A stretch of DNA of 64,000 nucleotides, taken from positions 992,001 to 1,056,000 of the forward strand of contig VNKQ01000010.1 in assembly GCA_016508695.1 (NCBI GenBank), given 5' to 3'. The translations under genes were made by a program, and so were the position numbers. Source of the stretch: Hyphodiscus hymeniophilus. Taxonomy: Eukaryota > Ascomycota > Leotiomycetes > Helotiales > Hyphodiscaceae. The notes below the pieces were generated by a model. That model was not told where the DNA came from, made no database searches, and saw nothing but the letters and a program-made list of their open reading frames with translations. Positions 45,741 to 58,583 of the stretch are shown here, one piece after another (the first letter of the stretch is position 1; every line of letters starts with the position of its first letter).

Positions 45741-47327
45741 ATGGTTGCAGACGATAAAGCCGCAAGTACCTTCAAGTACTCCGAGAAGCCCCTCTACACA
45801 ACCTCGAATGGATGTCCCGTCGAGAACCCTGAGGCCTTTCAAAGAGTTGGCTCCAATGGCCCTCTTCTGCTCCAAGATTTCCACTTGATCGATCTGCTGG
45901 CTCACTTCGATCGAGAACGTATTCCAGAGCGTGTTGTGCACGCAAAGGGTGCCGGTGCATACGGAGGTAAGGCCGTTGATTGAGAGCCCGTCAGTCGATG
46001 CGATACTAATCCCCATCCCACAGAATTCGAAGTTACCCACGACATTTCAGATATAACCTCGATTGACATGCTTAGCAATGTCGGGAAGAAGACTTCTTGC
46101 GTTGCACGGTTCTCGACTGTGGGTGGTGAGAAGGGTTCGCCAGATACTGCTCGTGATCCGAGAGGATTCTCCATAAAGTTCTATACGGAGGAGGGTAACT
46201 GGGATTGGGTCTACAACAACACGCCCGTCTTCTTCCTTCGCGATCCTACCAAATTCCCTCTCTTCATCCACACACAAAAGCGAAACCCTCAGACCAACCT
46301 TAAGGATGCAACCATGTTCTGGGATTACCTCTCGACGCACCAAGAGGCGATCCATCAAGTTATGCACCTCTTCAGCGATCGTGGTACCCCATACTCTTTC
46401 CGACATATGAATGGCTACTCTGGCCACACTCATAAGTGGACCAAGCCAGACGGAACCTTCAATTATGTCCAAGTACACTTGAAGACCGATCAAGGGAGCA
46501 AGACTTTCACAAATGAGGAGGCTGGAAAGATGGCTGCCGAGAACCCAGACTGGAACACCCAAGATCTGTTCGACTCTATCTCCAAGGGTGACTACCCATC
46601 ATGGTCCGTCTACGTTCAAGTCCTGTCTCCGGAGCAAGCAGAGAAATTCCGGTGGAACATCTTCGATTTGACCAAGGTCTGGCCACAAAAAGAGGTTCCT
46701 CTCAGACCCTTTGGCAAGTTTACACTCAATAAGAACGTTGAGAACTACTTCGCCGAGATAGAGCAGGTTGCCTTCTCACCATCCCACTTGGTACCAGGTG
46801 TCGAGCCATCTGCCGATCCAGTTCTTCAATCTCGTCTATTCTCGTACCCAGATACCCATCGTCACCGCCTGGGTGTCAACTACCAACAAATCCCCGTCAA
46901 CGCTCCTCTCCGAGCCTTTAACCCATATCACCGCGACGGTAGCATGGCTGTCAATGGAAACTACGGCGCCAATCCCAACTACCCTTCATCTTATCGCCAC
47001 ATGACCTACAAGCCCGTCAAGCCCACAAACGACCACGAGAAGTGGGCTGGAGCTGCCGTCATGGACCTCTCCGAGGTCACGGACGAGGATTACGTGCAAG
47101 CCAAGGGACTCTGGGATGTCCTCGGAAAGCAACCAGGTCAGCAAGACAACTTCATCGGCAACGTCTCGGGTCACTTGGCCGCGGCAAAGGAGGACACCCG
47201 CAAGAGAACATATGCCATGTTCAGCAAGGTTGATCCTGAGCTCGGTGCTAGGATCGCCGAGGCAACGGAGAAAGATGCGCCTGCACCTACAAGCCAGGCT
47301 GCTGGATCTGCTCAGGCACGTCTGTAG
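45741..47327 (+). CDS. Catalase, probably peroxisomal
   Basis: Converts hydrogen peroxide to water and oxygen using heme. Two exons, 45741-45966 and 46024-47327, giving 509 residues, the small-subunit (clade 3) size. The active-site signature FDRERIPERVVHAKGAGAYG includes the catalytic His; the distal Asn lies in VYNNTPVFFLRDP, and the heme-ligand signature RLFSYPDTHRHRLG includes the proximal Tyr. The intron interrupts the codon right after AYG. The protein ends in Ala-Arg-Leu, a canonical type-1 peroxisomal targeting signal, and has no signal peptide, so peroxisomal location is likely. Codons are biased to C-ending, unlike most neighbours, in line with strong expression. Confidence 0.93.
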
Positions 47328-48393
47328 ATGATGGCGAGGTGGGGGGGGATATATGAGTCGATGACTTGATAGGCGGATGAAAAATTCAAAAGGAAAATAA
47401 ATTGTTATGATTTATGACAAACAGATGATGTAGGATTTAATTGCCATACCAATGATTTATATTTTAACCCCTTACGCTACAATAAAGAAATCATGCCTCG
47501 CACAGCCGCCTTGACTTGAAAATCCAGCCATGCAGCACCAGAATCTCTCAAGTTCACAGAGCTTTCAGTCACCGACAACTCCCGCAACCCCGTCCCCTGA
47601 GAAGTTGAGCGGGCTACAAACGGAGCAACTGCAGAAAACCGATCTTTTACATCCGGCGGTTCGACCGAGACTTACGTGACACCCTACCTACCAGTCCCAG
47701 ATCTACCATACCAATAGAGCCAATAGACATCACTGACGAGAGGCGTTTTCCGCTGGCTTTTTGAGAATTTAGCGGTGGGCTTCTGAACCTCCAATCGAAG
47801 GACGAACGGAGGATTCAGAGCCGGCACGACTTCACGGGGACCTGGTTCGAGGGTTATATCAAGCGAAGATACTTTAGAGGGCGCAGGGATTCGGGATTAC
47901 TATGTTATTGGGGTTTGAGCATAAGGCCTGGTTGTAGAAGGTGTATCTGACTTTCAGTGTGTGTCGATCAATGGAATAATGGGAAATTAGGCATTCAATG
48001 AAAACTACGGGTATAAAATGAGTAGGGAGTCTTTCACGAACAAATATATATATATATTGCTTTTTGGCCACATTTCGGAGTCTTCCTTAGAGAATGGAAG
48101 TAGCCGTGAAAAAATGAGAGTAGGAAGGTTTTGGGGGCATTGGGCGAGCGACAGGCCCTGGAGCCGAGTCTTGACAGTGTGAAGTGACCGGTAACTAAAC
48201 ATGATTCTTGACTCCGAGCTTGGCTACAGGACTAGGCACATGCTTATTGCAACATGGCGGCACTCGAGTCCATCCGAGTAAGAGATTGCTTCAGCCCGGG
48301 AGTCCAGAAAATAGATTGAGAAGCATATATATTATTGTACACGACGCCTCAAGCGTCCTCGTATCTGGTACACCATACGGGTGATGAGCCTGC
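47328..48393. other. Intergenic
   Basis: Convergent 3' ends of the catalase and the Zn2Cys6 gene. No gene is recognised; a short (TA)n run lies at 48045-48058. Confidence 0.45.
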
Positions 48394-50773
48394 CTACATC
48401 CCAACGCCAGTGCAGCCGGCGAAGGGGTTTAGTGAGTCAGATACGGACACATTTGACCCCCAATCAAGCATGTCGGCCCACCTCTCATCACAACTCTGCG
48501 GTGTGACCGAGAAGTCCACGCAGCTCGAGATTGCACTGGGCAAAATATCCATGAAATTCAGCTCGGGCTGCCCGATCGCACAGTCCATTGCTGCTGCAGG
48601 GTCTCGGACAATGGCTTCGTACCACCACTTCGACTGCTGCCACATTTTTCGCACGTGTCGCATCCAGTCATTGGCGTCTGTAGCAGGCAGAAGCATCATA
48701 CTCTCGTCGACCTTGCTGATCAGCTTATCAAGGTAGTAGCCCATATTAGTGCTTTGCCGGATGTCTGAGGCGTCGAGGATGGGACAGTCGCAGCCGGTTG
48801 CGAAGCGGCCGAGGATGAGGACGGCGTAGACAAGGCGGAGATAATTAGGGAGAATAAAATCAATGGTTTGCCGTGGCGTGAGCTCTATGAATCGGTCAAG
48901 ATAATTCTTACACGCTTGGAGACAGGCGATGAGGCTTTCATTGCGGGCGGCTGAGAAGTAGTAGGCTTTGGGGCTGCTCTGGCCAGACATAAGATCGTAT
49001 GGCGAAGGTGCGCTGGCGTGAAATCCTACTTCGTTGATATAGATACAGAGAAAATGGAAGGACATTGAGATTCCAACTGCTCATTTATTAGCTGGAGCAT
49101 TACCATGGCAGAGAGTATAAGCTTACTGTTATTCCAGACGGCAGGAGGGAAAGATGACTGGATTTGGTCAAGCTGGAGCACGAAGGACCTGGAAATAATC
49201 TCCACGCGTGTAGTATCAAGCTGCTGAGGCCGGCGGCCTGAGTCGTAGTCAAAAGCTTGATTGACATCTTCAGCAAACCTCTGCAAAGCAACAAAGTGGG
49301 GCAGTAAGTAATCGGTCTCTGCTTCTGCAAGCTGACCCAGGATTTGAGCACAATCTCCGACATAGTCCGAGTACTTTAAGGAGGTCGGCTTTCTCAAACT
49401 TAATGCAAGACTTCAACACTGTTAGTCTTAGGCTCCGTTTTGTTGAAAAGATACTTACGACGACGAGAGCCAGTAGCACCCAAGGAACGTACGCCTAGCT
49501 TCAATCTCTTCACACGGGTTCCTGGAGTTGATGTTTTGAGACGGAGTATTGCCGGTGAAGCTACTGTTCTGTAGAGGACTTTGAGTACGAGGGCTCACGG
49601 AAAAATTCGCAAGCTGCCTAAATTCTCCTTCAGGCATCTTATCCGAAGTGGGAATGTGCAAGTTGGCATCGTGGATGGTGAAGTAATTTTGTCGCAAGAG
49701 GTTTTGAGTAGGTTGGTTGATACCAAGATCCACAGCCATTGAAGCGACCATCTGGGAAAGCTGATAGATCTGTTGTCGTTCAGCATTGAAGTATAACTGA
49801 TACCTAATTTCGTCATCATCAGCTGAGATGAAAGACCACAAAATTGATATTAGCTTACCAGCAAAGATATATCATAATACCTTGAAGCAAATCAAGACTT
49901 CTCTCGCCATTGAAAACCGCCTTCCTGCTCAGTTGCTCCCGTATTTCAAGTTCCAGGGTTTTCTGCAGCCTGAAAGATTCCTGACTGTCCCAAGCAAGAA
50001 TTGTGAGGAGCAGGAAAGGCTTCTCACGCCGCATGGTGTCAAGAGATGTATGGGGCGACAAAACAACGAAAGGAAAATCTAAAGCCTTGGTCCGGAACAC
50101 ACACAGTGATTCCTCTGCTTCTTGGAAACCGACAAGTCCCTTTGAGATGACATCGTCAATATCGTCGAAAACTGATTCAGGTATCGAGCGCTGCTGGAAG
50201 AAAGTTTGAGGCATCTGAGGCGCTACATCTGGGGGAGCGAAGTCGGTCAACACATTTTTAAAATCCACTGGGGGCGACGCCTCGATCCGGGATTGAGACG
50301 CAGGTTGGAGAGGCGGAAGAGAGGCGACTGTCTCTTTCGCTATGGCAACTTTACCAGCAGATGATAGTATTTCAGAAAGTCTATCAAGCCGTTGTTCCAT
50401 TTCAGCCACTCTCCTAATTCGCAATTAGCCTAAGCTCCTTGATTCCTAGGGATTACTCACGTCCTGGAATTCTTTGCTCGTTTCGGCCGAGGTTTGGTTT
50501 CTAGGAAAACGCATTGTCTGCGTTCCTTCAGACATCTAACCACACAGTCAGAATTACTGAAAGACTTGGACTTCTAGAGGCCTACTTTTCACACTTTCTG
50601 CCATCCTCCTTACTAGGTACACACTTCCCCTTCGAAGCCCGACAGAACTCACACGAGCGACGGAGTTTACTGTGTATACGTAAATCAACAGGTGTCGCAC
50701 TCTCTGAGCCAGCATCAAGAGGAGTTCCCATAGTTGGAGAAAGCGTCGGATCCGGACTCGAGAAGGTGATCAT
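48394..50773 (-). CDS. Zn2Cys6 fungal-type transcription factor
   Basis: Minus strand, six exons: 50773-50586, 50535-50461, 50413-49859, 49803-49459, 49398-49127 and 49076-48394, giving 705 residues; all five introns are 47-60 bases. The binuclear zinc cluster CEFCRASKGKC...CEKCLKERRQC (C-x2-C-x6-C-x9-C-x2-C-x6-C) is split by intron 1 just before its fifth Cys. A basic linker follows (KPRPKRAKNS), then a short coiled coil (VAEMEQRLDRLSEIL). The middle region matches the fungal-specific regulatory domain, including QLYFNAERQQIYQLSQMVAS and RRTFLGCYWLSSS. The pathway is unknown; neighbours (catalase, CAAX protease) give no clear hint. Confidence 0.88.
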
Positions 50774-51497
50774 TCACAGGTACAACGGAAGTCACGGAAC
50801 CTTAATAGAATCCGATGATATCGAGGACTTAATAGGCAGAAGAGACTCCATCGTTGAAGCAGAGTCCGTGGACAGTGACTTATGGAGACTGTTTCAAGGT
50901 CGGCGTAAGATAGAATCCGAAATTCCTATGTATTGGTGCTCAGATGTGCCTTCGGAGAGAACTTCTCAGCATGGCACCCAAAGTAGCTCAGCCTGACGAA
51001 CCCCTGAAAATGCGGGGCTAATGGAGGATGTTGGCGAATGTTCCAAAGGTCAAGAAGTGTCTGCGATCTTTCCTTTCATGGTATCTAACCTACTCTTCTA
51101 CATTGGCCGCATTGCTGAAAAGCTCCTGAGTGATTGGGAGACAAGATTGAGGTAGTACGATTATCAAAGCAGCAATCACGATTCACGAAACCCAAGTAGC
51201 CATCCCTACGCACCAGACAGACAGTTGACAAGAGCCTCATGTCGCCCCTTGGTGTCAGCAACCTTCTGTTACGAGATACCTTACCTTATAGCCAAAGAGT
51301 CATGTGAGCTTGCTTCGCTCAATGCCAGTGTGATTCAATGTTTGCCGTCGATCAGGGAGCTACAAACATCTCCTCTTGTCCAAGAATATTTATGATTCTC
51401 TTTCTATTTACTGCTGCGCGTTCCAGAATAGAGTTGCCCTGCCACGACTTCTCATTCAATAAAAATCGCCGTCAAGTTTTGCTCTGGTAACAGCTAC
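50774..51497. other. Intergenic
   Basis: Promoter side of the Zn2Cys6 gene; no gene or RNA is recognised. Confidence 0.45.
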
Positions 51498-51905
51498 CTA
51501 GTTGGCTTGTCTGATCGGATGTCTTCGAGGACTGCCATCACCATCCCACGCAGCGAGCTCATCTTGTCTACCAGATGCAGGAGTACATAGTACTGGGTGT
51601 AGCGTACTCCGTAGAAAGTTTGCCTCGATCTCCTTTTCATCGGCGGGCACCAGCGTGCTAGACCCTTATCCAATATCAGAAGTTTGGCTTTCATCAAGGA
51701 CAGCAGCCCTCCCTTTCCGGCTCATCAGATCTAGCATGCTCACTTCTCCTTCTGCTGTGGAACCGTTGGCAAGAAGTTGCAAAAGGATCCAAAGACGCCG
51801 TTGGGGCCTTGCTAGCCTTGGTGCGGCTTCGGGTAAGTATCTTTGCCAACATATGAGGTTTCTGGCCAGGAACAGGTTGAATTTGCGGAGGGAACCATGA
51901 AGTTA
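51498..51905 (-). pseudogene. Protein-like relic with in-frame stop
   Basis: On the minus strand one frame is open from about 51905 to a stop at 51500-51498 except for a single TAA at 51668-51666. Both halves look like protein: upstream NGSTAEGEVSMLDLMSRKGR then AAVLDESQTSDIG, downstream STLVPADEKEIEANFLRSTL then DELAAWDGDGSPRRHP. No start codon in good context or family match is seen. Likely a decayed gene or the last part of one. Chance is possible because the opposite strand is also open here. Confidence 0.3.
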
Positions 51906-52007
51906 GAACATGATACGACAGTGACAATAGAATTCGTTCTTTCAGTAATTTGCTATAGTCTGACTACGAATCTGTGAAGCTTCGATACCGAACCAAATTT
52001 GCACGCC

Positions 52008-53239
52008 TCAAGCCTTGCTTGGTGCATTAAAACTCGTCAGAGCGAGCTCACTCGATGTCAAAGACCACAAGTAATGCCACCAGCTCAGAGCTCCTACGAC
52101 CAGCAGGATATAGTAAGCAAACGACCAAAGAATTCCAAGCTTGCCGTTGCTCGTAGGATTTCGATCTTCGCTCCTCTTTGAACCGCCAAATTCGGGTTCA
52201 GGGAGATCATCGCCTGCAGTGACTCTACCCCAGAAGCGGGGGAAACCCATCATATTGCAGAAGGAATGCACAAGAATGACACCTAGCAGACTTCCTGTGC
52301 GTAAATACAGGAACGTAGCGTAGCCTCCAAACAGTGTGGTATAGGTGAGTTGTAGAAGTGTGCGTAATATCGCACCAATGAGTGGAGTATGAGGATGTGT
52401 GATGCGGAACTCGTAGAAGTGGTGGACATGTGCCAATCCGAATATGATGGGGGTCAGAAAGATAATGGTAGTATTACCGGTTTGGGCGAGAAGGAGGAGT
52501 GGGACTGATGCAGAGCGGAAGAGGACTTCTTCTGTTATTGGGCCCTATATATGTCTGTTGTTAGGATGATCCCGCGCCAAGCGAGTCGAAATAGACGTAC
52601 TGCGATGAAGTTCCTGTATCCTATCCACCCACGGATTGTCGCATTGAGACCCCGTACTTGTATCCAATCTCTCCATTTACCTTCCGCGCATCCGGCTTCG
52701 AACAATGGCCCTAGAAAGAGTATTGCGGTAAGGAGGAGGACTTTTGCGCTTTCATAAATTCCGATGGGGAAGTAGCCTAACTTGTGCAAAACCTTGATCG
52801 GGGCCGCGATAGGTCCATCTTCGCCAACAGATGCTAGTACGACGAAGGTGGTCACAGAGCAGATGATACAGGATACAGTGACGGCTTGAATGCGTCCGCG
52901 AATGACTGATGGAGCATCCCGGGACAGCGTTGGGGAGGGTCGAGTGGTCGAGGATACGTAGAAAGGGAGGACGTAGACCAGCGTGTAGACAACCTTGCCC
53001 TTGTCAGCGTACTTCTCTGTGAGATCCTATCTGCTTACCAGTAAGGTAACAGCAAGGCTGGTGTTGATCGCCGGGACTTCGGGTTCTGTTGGGATTCAGT
53101 TTGCTAATTTATGGTGGGCAATCTGCGAGAGAGACGGTATAACCTCAAATCATATGAGTTTGATGAGGCGGAGCTTCGACTAACCCTTTTCACCCGCGTA
53201 GTAGGCCTTCAGACGGTCATAAACACCTGCGGGCGCCAT
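52008..53239 (-). CDS. RCE1: CAAX prenyl protease 2 (Rce1)
   Basis: ER-membrane protease that removes the last three residues of prenylated CAAX proteins such as Ras and a-factor-type pheromones. Minus strand, exons 53239-53185, 53085-53039, 52993-52601 and 52544-52008, giving 343 residues. The catalytic core is intact: GPITEEVLFRSASVP (the E-E-x3-R motif), FGLAHVHHFYEF (F-x3-H) and VILVHSFCNMMGFPRFWG (the second His and Asn). Several membrane spans surround it. Three short introns with standard borders (99, 45 and 56 bases) separate the small first exons. The C-terminal tail is hydrophilic with a final span (LGILWSFAYYILLVVGALSW). Typical fungal length. Confidence 0.9.
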
Positions 53240-53544
53240 GCTAGCTGTGTCCAACGCTCTCTTGGCGGTGTTGGTTGTTGAAGAGTTATGTTGGCTGGTG
53301 ATGATTGGATGGGGAGGGTAATTTGCAAGAAAGACTTATGAAAGTATGCAGGCAGCTTGACGGATTCACCTACAAACCCCTTGACGAAGGCATTCTCGAA
53401 GTTTGGGACGTACTAGATAGTCTCCTTTGGTCTTTCAATGGTTCTTTGCCTCCTTCAACAAGGAAGTAGTGAAGTTCGTTGAACAATACCAAGGACGAGC
53501 GAGCTAGGTATTGATTGACTGATTGAAGAATTGCGCGCTAGGAG

Positions 53545-53826
53545 TTACTTTTTTCCGATGCCGAATATGTATCGAGGATTCAACATCACCAATTCACCAT
53601 CCATTACGCCTCTATTTGCCGGACGGAAATTCGGAAGCTTGTAAATTGCCGGATACAGGCAACGGCCAGTAGTTTTGTGAGTTTTATCAACTTCATTTGT
53701 TAATCTGCAAGACTCTCCAACCAGACTCGAACCAACATAGATGCGCTCAAACCTTACTCCGACCGAGGTACCCCACGTACAAGTAAGCACATTGCTGGCA
53801 CCAATCATCTTGGTCTCTGAGAACAC
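53545..53826 (-). CDS. Possible small protein, 93 residues
   Basis: A continuous minus-strand frame from ATG to TAA with balanced composition (MIGASNVLTCTWGTSVGVRF, then CLYPAIYKLPNFRPANRG and NPRYIFGIGKK). No signal peptide, domain or homologue is recognised. It could be a real small gene, the last exon of one, or chance. Confidence 0.3.
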   Translation of the reverse strand: MFSETKMIGASNVLTCTWGTSVGVRFERIYVGSSLVGESCRLTNEVDKTHKTTGRCLYPAIYKLPNFRPANRGVMDGELVMLNPRYIFGIGKK

Positions 53827-53995
53827 GTCTTGAACACGAAAAGTCGCGTGGCTAATTCAAACTTCTGGCTGCAGAATGTGTGTCCAAAGGACTCCAAACG
53901 CTATAAGCAATTGGATTCTGATACTGGATCTTTCTCGACCAAATCAGCCAAAGCATCTTGAAGCTTGGCTCAAGTCTCTGTTGCTGCTTGCTTCT

Positions 53996-54016
53996 GCTCA
54001 GCTCAGCTCAGCTCAG
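53996..54016. repeat. (GCTCA)n pentanucleotide repeat
   Basis: Four perfect GCTCA units plus a partial one; non-coding context. Confidence 0.9.
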
Positions 54017-54949
54017 TCTGGCGTGCTCGAATTGTTCACAGATTTTGGAGCGATTGCCAAACGCGTGGACCGTGCTCAAAAGGCGGAAATTAACAATCCG
54101 GTGTCAATAAATATTCTGTTCATGCAAGACGCAGGAGGGAGGGGCTGAAAGAACCCGGAGAGAAGAATCTTTGCCAGCTTCTCGAAGACGGGAAAACCAC
54201 TCGAGAACTCTTGCAAAGGAATTTGCGCTGCTGGAGGAAAGAAACGAGAATCATCTACGAAGATACTTTCGACACTTTTCAACTCGACTATCTATCAACA
54301 GCCTCGCATGACAGTTGACAACCTCATATCAACCTCTTTCGTAACCCAGAGCCCGAGAAAAGAGGAAGCGCCTCGTGTCAACTGGCTCGTCCGGGTCGTC
54401 CCACACAGGCCCTTTCTTGTAGCATGACGGTTTGGTCCCCGGCTCACCGCTGCCTCTCCACTGCAACTTCCTGCCAAAGCATTGGATGCGACAATCTACA
54501 GTGAATCTACATTGCATAGACAGCCTCTCAGAGTGTGGTAATACGCTTCAACCCCCTATACAGTACAGGCGCGGCTACTGGCGCGCAGCTATCAGGAGTC
54601 AGGACCGGACTGGACTGGCCAGCCTTGGAAGCCTTCCAGAATTGATTGCTTCGTCTCCGAAAATATCTTTCTGGACCGACCGCATTCCCCTTCTTTGCTT
54701 ACTTTCTTCTTCCTCCCTTCTACCATTGTTTAATTCTATAATATTCAGCATCTTCAATCGCGCACTTTTAACGAAGAAACAAATCGCATAGCAATTCATT
54801 TATGCGACAGTCTGAGCAGTCCGGAGAATCAAGGACAAACCCTACTCAAATATCAACAATCCCATCTCTTTCATCCGGTTTCCTTTTCAATATACAGTCG
54901 ATCAGTCTCGAGAATTTGGGCGCATTGAAGGGCAACATGCTCGCCTGGC

Positions 54950-57654
54950 ATGAGTAATACATTGGAGCTTCATGGGAACGGGGTTGAAACTCTACGGGAC
55001 CCGCAACCGAAAATGTCAACAGGAGATTCCCCCCCTCGAAAGCCTCTCCATGAGCGTTCGGATTCTCTCACCAATACTCGTGCTCTCGCAGCAGTTCGAC
55101 TCGTCCCTCCAACACCACCTCGACTGCTAGGTGACAGAGATGATATCTTTTCTCGAACTCCGCTGCCTACCCACCCTTCTCACATCCTCTCTCCTGGAAG
55201 GGGCAAGGGCAAGGGCAGGGATGAAGCACATGCATTACAATTCGAGTTTCAGCAACCAAGCAAAGCTCCAGAATCGACAGATTCCAGTGCCTCGACTTCA
55301 ACGCATCTTCCTCCTCGATATGAGTCTGCAACAGGATCCCCCATTCTAAAGCCAAGGCCAAAGCCAAAGAAAAGGTTGCATATCCACCCGGATCAAAAGA
55401 CATTCTCATTAGTTCCGCAGGAACATCCTCAGGAAGACACATCAATCGTCTCTCCGACACTGTCCAACAAAAGCTCGTACAGCATATTGTCATCTAACGC
55501 ACACAATGCAGGCCTGCGATCTAATTCCATAACTTCTTGCACATCAGAGGGCACTTCGATTTCCGCTGTTCCCGCTACACCTGCACTAGAGAGTAAGCAA
55601 CCAATATCTGCAGATCTTATAACCATCGAGGACTCTCCGTCGAATCATTTTGTTGGTGGCCTTAGGAAAGTTGCGAGAACTCCAGATCTCAAGCAAAAGG
55701 CTGCTGTGGAAGTAGACAGTCCACTTCCACATTTGCCAGAACCAGACACACCAGTCGGACCAACACTTTCGCAAGACCTCTCTGCGAAACCGTCCTTCCA
55801 GTCTGAATCCACGGAGACAGCCACGACAACTTCTGAGAACACGAACTACAAAGTCTTCGGTCCTAATTCCTCCCCAATTCCGACGTAGCCCTTGTGCCAT
55901 CGTCTCCAAGCGAGTTCAATTCCAACTACCAGCTACTCGGAGATCCTTCGCCAGCGTCGTCTGTCATCTACCGACCCCAGACAGATTCCGAATCCGAGAA
56001 CGACAACTACGAGATCCTTGGCGAATCTTCCCCTTCCGAGTCCTACACCGATCTTCGGCCCCAGTACTCGCAATCGTCTTTGGTTGTGCCTCCTTTAAAC
56101 CCGCGAGGCAGGAGATCAAGTGAGAATCTAGGACTCGGCTACTACAAGTCCAGATCAAGAGAGTCTCTACGCTCAGCTTCCTTGACTTCGATTTCGACTG
56201 TTCTTAGTCAACGAGAAGCTGCCAGAGCTGTTGTTGGGAGCGGGTCTTTGATACAACTTCCAATACTTGCTTCGCGAGGAACGAGTTCATGGGCGAGACC
56301 GCTAACCAGCCATCCCCTGCCAATTCCTATGAACGAGACTGTAAGCCTTTTTCTACTAGATTGCTATACACTCCTAAAATTTTCCACCTAATACTAACAA
56401 CCCCCAAGCCGCACCAATGGAGCTCACAGCTGTCCACTGTGCCCTCCGTATCCGAAGGAGGGACCGATCGAGGATCTCGAACGTGGTCCGATGACAATTG
56501 GAGAAGAAGCAGCGCTTTTCAGAGCTCTCAGAGCCGCCACAGTCGGCGGATGCTGAGTATCAGCTCCTCACTAGCAGCAGAAGAGACAGCATCGATATCA
56601 AGAAGCGATTCATTGGAACCTCCGCAAGCGATTCATGCGCGGGACGGGCAGATACAGAGTAGCTCTTCATTTGGAATTATTGGCGATCAAGATGAACATG
56701 GTGATGGAATCACGGACATGCGAGATCTACGCGCATTTCCGTCTAGATCTCGACTCTCGGGCTTCTACAGCGTCTCCGATAATAACACTCGGACGAATAC
56801 CATGCGCTCAACCAGTAGCTCCAGAGCCAATAGCTTGCTCACGAGTAGCATACCAACATGGGCGAGGGTCTATTATGGGAGCGGAGAAAGGCGGTTCTTG
56901 GCACCAGGCGCTCCAGGAAGTTCCACTGAAGCAAGTGATAGTCGAGCGAGTTCATTCCGAAGCGGATCACCGAACACGGATAATTTTCCTTTGAGTATAT
57001 ACAGCCCAAGACGTAGACCGCGTGGGATCAATCCTACTGGCACACCTTCGAATAGAGGTTCAATGGAGATCACGCCTGCGCCTCAACTTGGAAGTGATGG
57101 ACAACTTATCCAAGACCCGTATTCGAAACGATTCAGGACTTGGAGCATGTCGAGTATCTGGAGCCCGCACTTGAGACTCGATAGGCGAGCTATAAGGCAC
57201 AGTGTTTGGGAGCCACCCTCTGTGAACTGGTCCACGGAGGGAGGTTGGTTTGGACGACGTAACATACAAATAGTAATGTTTATTATTGGGTGGATCTTGC
57301 CTTTTGGTAAGTCTCTTTTTGTTGTTCACTCTTGCAGCCTTGCTAATTCAAACAGCTTGGATGATTGCAGCTGTCTTGCCATTGCCTCGGAATCCGATGA
57401 ACGAGATGCGCGAGCGAGACGACAGCAACAGCAATCTTTCCCAAGCTCCAAATGACTATACGCGTCAATTTGGCCCCATGGACGAAGCAAGATATGAGAG
57501 CGCCAAATGGTGGCGCAACCTGAATCGATGGATGAGCCTAGTGGGGGTCTTGATCATTGCGGCAGTGGTAAGCCACCCGCTCACATATTCAAGAGCTCAG
57601 ACTAATGCGAAGCAGATCGTTCTGGTTGTTATTGGTCTCAAGCAACAATGGTGA
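54950..57654 (+). CDS. Ser-rich protein with C-terminal membrane spans (apparent frameshift)
   Basis: Large fungal protein: about 750 Ser/Pro/Thr-rich residues and two hydrophobic C-terminal segments (RRNIQIVMFIIGWILPF joined to AWMIAAVLPLP, and SLVGVLIIAAV joined to IVLVVIGL) around a conserved WWRNLNRWM. Exons: 54950-56340, 56409-57306, 57356-57567 and 57616-57654. Within the first, the frame reaches a TAG at 55886-55888 while the obvious continuation (VPSSPSEFNSNYQLLGDPSP) is in another frame. A repeated motif N-Y-x-[VIL]-[LF]-G-x-x-S-P occurs on both sides (NYKVFGPNSSP; NYQLLGDPSP; NYEILGESSP), so both belong to one protein. The shift lies between 55864 and 55887, most simply in the CCCC run at 55872-55875. 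Genuine mutation, sequence error and an unseen intron are all possible. Function unknown. Confidence 0.7.
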
Positions 57655-58583
57655 TCCACCTGCCATTCTGGACTGTTCCGTTCGGTGTGCCCAATCTTCT
57701 CTGCCATCGACCTCCCGCCTATGCCACCATATCTCTTTTACAACTCTACAATCATTTACGCTTTTTCCATTTGTCTACAAGAATCTACGAACTTACGAGC
57801 AGTAGCCAACCTGCTACAAACTGTACTTTATATGCTTCACGATTACGACCAGATGAGACATCGGCGGCTGCTGCACTATACCCTTTGTTTTTGGGACATA
57901 TTTCTTTCACCATATATAGGCAATATGCTGGATCTAGATTGTAAGATAGTAAGATAGATTGAACTAAATTCTAATTTATTGAGATATCATATCTTGATGG
58001 CTCGCTTGGTCTTTATGAGCCCCCAGTGCATCTCAAGGTCAAAGTTCCCACTGGAGGCTCCTGCTCTAGTCCTCGCAATCCATGGACAAGGCTGGCAGTC
58101 AACCATTGGCTTCTTGGAGGTGGCCTCTATACATCTGGAGGTGTCGTGCTCTTTTTCAATAGTGGGATTGAGGTCTCCAAGTTGGACTCCGGTGTCCAAA
58201 ATAGACAGATAGACCGTGCTGGCTGGGCCCGGAAATCCCATGGATTGACACTGACCACAACAATAGACCCTTAATTCCATATCCCTCTTATCATACCATG
58301 TTCATAGAACCTCAAATCTGAGACAGCCCTATCTATAATCTCATTTTGTAGATTCTGCCGAGCGGTCAATCAATTTTGGATGTCACAGTTTACAAACACA
58401 GCTTTCTTTTACAGACACTTTACAATCAACACACTGGCTCATGGGAGTGGTGAACAATGAATTCATCCTCACAGCTCACTCGCTACTTCGAATGAAAGCC
58501 AACACTAGTCAAGTTTTCCTAAACCCCAATTCTCTGAGCTCTCCGCATACTTTCAGGCATGAGAAAACAGCAAACTGCTCACC
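57655..58583. other. Intergenic
   Basis: 3' flank of the Ser-rich gene and promoter of the chitinase. A 97-codon minus frame (57987-58280) with several Cys has no recognisable features and overlaps an open plus frame, so it is not called. Confidence 0.4.

Larger units (their letters stand above)
53240..54949. other. Intergenic, 1.7 kb
   Basis: Between divergently transcribed RCE1 and the Ser-rich membrane protein. It contains one possible small gene (53545-53826, minus) and a pentanucleotide repeat. Otherwise nothing is recognised. Confidence 0.4.

Noticed and set aside
57987..58280. 97-codon minus frame with several Cys
   Set aside because: An open plus-strand frame covers the same bases and there is no family signal; not enough to call a gene.
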